This document shows, in pieces, positions 62,928 to 64,000 of a DNA stretch of 64,000 nt; position 1 is the first letter of the stretch, and every line of letters starts with the position of its first letter. The stretch spans positions 1-64,000 of the forward strand of contig NZ_JBPSEH010000003.1 in the NCBI RefSeq assembly GCF_051488685.1. Direction: 5' to 3'. Below the pieces are notes generated by a model. It was not told the origin of the DNA. It ran no database searches and was given only the letters and a program-made list of their open reading frames with translations. This DNA is from Melioribacter sp051488685. GTDB lineage: Bacteria; Bacteroidota; Ignavibacteria; Ignavibacteriales; Melioribacteraceae. The position numbers and the translations under genes are program-made.

Positions 62928-64000
62928 TTAGAATTTTAGTTCGGTTTTTTTATTCGACTTTTTAAATGTTATAACTATATGATTCAAATCTGTCGGTACG
63001 TCTTTCTCTACAATTATATTTTTACCTGATTTCAAAATATATTCTTTAATTAGACTTGTATCTACCGATTGATATTCGACTTTGATAGTTTCGTTGTCTT
63101 GACTGTAACAAAGCAATTTAATAGTGCCGTCGTTACCTTTAACAAGCAAGGGCTTTTGTTCTTTTGTCAGAATGTCGCTCAAGCCTTCAAATAAATCGAT
63201 GGATGGCAGACGTGAATCTCGATTACTTTCCAGCCAATATCTGTTGAGTGAAGTTATAGCAAAGTAGCAACGTGGAAATTTTAAACGGTTTATCTCCAGC
63301 CTGTAAGAATTATTTTCAGCTGGAATAAGATCGATTAAATAATCGTTACTTAAAAGTGAACTTGAATCGGGCAGGCAATAAATTGCATAATAATTAATAT
63401 CAGAACCACTATTATTATTTTGCCATCTCAATTCTATTGAGCTCGATTTTTTTGAATATTCAGCGGTAAAAGTTGATAGCTGAAAATTATTAAAAGTATC
63501 CATCCCATTAACTTTTTGTGGAATGGAAATGTTTGCAAACGATTCAATGCGGATTTCCTTAATGTTCGAGTACCTGAAGAATGCAATGCCGGCGGCGCCG
63601 ATATCTCTGGAAAAATTGACCATTTTATTTATCACTGCTTTTACTTCCGGTTTATATGCTGCTATTCCGACTACAACGTCTTTCCCGTACGAGTTATTGA
63701 CCCACTCGCGTGCAATTTTATCGAATGAAGTTTGGTCTTCAAAAGACCAATAGATCTGAGGAGCAATATAATCGAGGATGCCTCGGCGCAGCCATTCGCG
63801 AGAATCCTGATAAACCTGTGAATATCCTTCCCAGCCATACATTCCGTCAAGATTCTTGTAGATACCAATCGGAGTGGCACCAACTTTAACGTATGGCTTT
63901 TTCGATTTTATATTTTTATAAATCTGTTCAATCAACTCCGTAACGTTATTTCTACGCCATTCATTGCGATTTTTATTATTGCCATAATTGTAATAAGAAG
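62928..64000 (-). CDS. Family-10-like glycosyl hydrolase (GHL10), N-terminus outside the window
   Basis: The frame is open to the window edge, so this is the C-terminal 357 or so residues only. The visible part opens NEWRRNNVTELIEQIYK, VKVGATPIGIYKNLDGMYGW, and then YIAPQIYWSFE and AGIAFFRYSN, all typical of the GHL10/DUF187 barrel found in many Bacteroidota. A beta-sandwich-like C-terminal region follows (about 150 residues). Such proteins act in the envelope on unknown, possibly peptidoglycan-related or plant, sugars. A TTG at 63935 could be misread as the start, but coding clearly continues upstream of it. Confidence 0.85.
   Translation of the reverse strand, partial: SYYNYGNNKNRNEWRRNNVTELIEQIYKNIKSKKPYVKVGATPIGIYKNLDGMYGWEGYSQVYQDSREWLRRGILDYIAPQIYWSFEDQTSFDKIAREWVNNSYGKDVVVGIAAYKPEVKAVINKMVNFSRDIGAAGIAFFRYSNIKEIRIESFANISIPQKVNGMDTFNNFQLSTFTAEYSKKSSSIELRWQNNNSGSDINYYAIYCLPDSSSLLSNDYLIDLIPAENNSYRLEINRLKFPRCYFAITSLNRYWLESNRDSRLPSIDLFEGLSDILTKEQKPLLVKGNDGTIKLLCYSQDNETIKVEYQSVDTSLIKEYILKSGKNIIVEKDVPTDLNHIVITFKKSNKKTELKF

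Noticed and set aside
63935..64000. TTG at 63935 as the start of the GHL10 protein
   Set aside because: The frame is open to the edge and the upstream residues (NEWRRNNVTELI) match the family, so the gene continues outside the window.

Overview
The window looks like a contiguous chromosome segment of a Gram-negative, respiring, polysaccharide-using bacterium of the Bacteroidota/Chlorobi (FCB) group. The class Ignavibacteria (Melioribacter-like) is my best guess. Supporting signs are two S46 dipeptidyl-peptidases, a fused CcoNO cbb3 oxidase with a one-heme CcoP, Rnf, a GH97 enzyme, many secreted hydrolases, about 40% GC by eye, and at least one promoter of the Bacteroides type (TTG-N20-TAnnTTTG). 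The taxonomic call is inference. I saw no rRNA, tRNA, CRISPR array, transposase or phage gene.

Layout. 1-8.4 kb: a broken secreted-protein gene, a DUF1232 protein, an S9 peptidase, a TTG-started zinc-ribbon protein and two tandem S46 peptidases. 8.8-14 kb: methionine/threonine supply, with thrA, then a promoter plus SAM-I riboswitch with its own terminator, then metY and metX. 14-17.4 kb: DUF1289, an ATP-grasp ligase divergent from a C39-like cysteine peptidase, SixA and an HD hydrolase. 17.4-25.7 kb: a complete, translationally coupled cbb3 oxidase operon (ccoI-S-NO-Q-P-G-H plus a DsbD_2/SafE-like membrane protein); ccoS is a 58-codon gene that is easy to miss. 25.8-29 kb: an SDR and aconitase. 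29.2-32.2 kb: a four-gene secreted pectin-degradation operon. 32.3-36.4 kb: PurU, an SBF transporter, an MgtC-like protein, a nitroreductase and YjbQ. 36.4-36.8 kb: telomere-like GGGATTA tandem repeats followed by 15-nt repeats. 36.8-42.8 kb: an operon of histidine kinase, sigma-54 activator, cupin and an active/inactive M16 peptidase pair. 43-44.5 kb: a DUF4139 protein. 44.5-52.7 kb: a tight eight-gene operon that appears to build and transfer a nonulosonic (sialic-like) acid and also contains a GH97 glycosidase and a membrane hydroxylase. 53-60.4 kb: a phosphoesterase, then rnfCDGEA-apbE-rnfB-rseC. 60.4-64 kb: an MFS transporter, a YrdC/Sua5 protein, a DUF192 protein and the C-terminal part of a family-10-like glycosidase that runs off the window.

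How the genes work together. The cbb3 oxidase serves low-oxygen respiration, while Rnf couples ferredoxin/NADH redox exchange to an ion gradient; ApbE would attach FMN to RnfD and RnfG. The riboswitch lets methionine biosynthesis from homoserine respond to SAM. The peptidases and pectin enzymes fit growth on protein and plant polymers. The most unusual unit is the eight-gene NeuB operon (44570-52722): its NeuB lacks the usual SAF domain, no sugar-nucleotide epimerase is nearby, and a secreted GH97 enzyme and a sterol-desaturase-like protein sit at its 3' end. The second candidate is the ATP-grasp/C39-like pair at 14307-16298.
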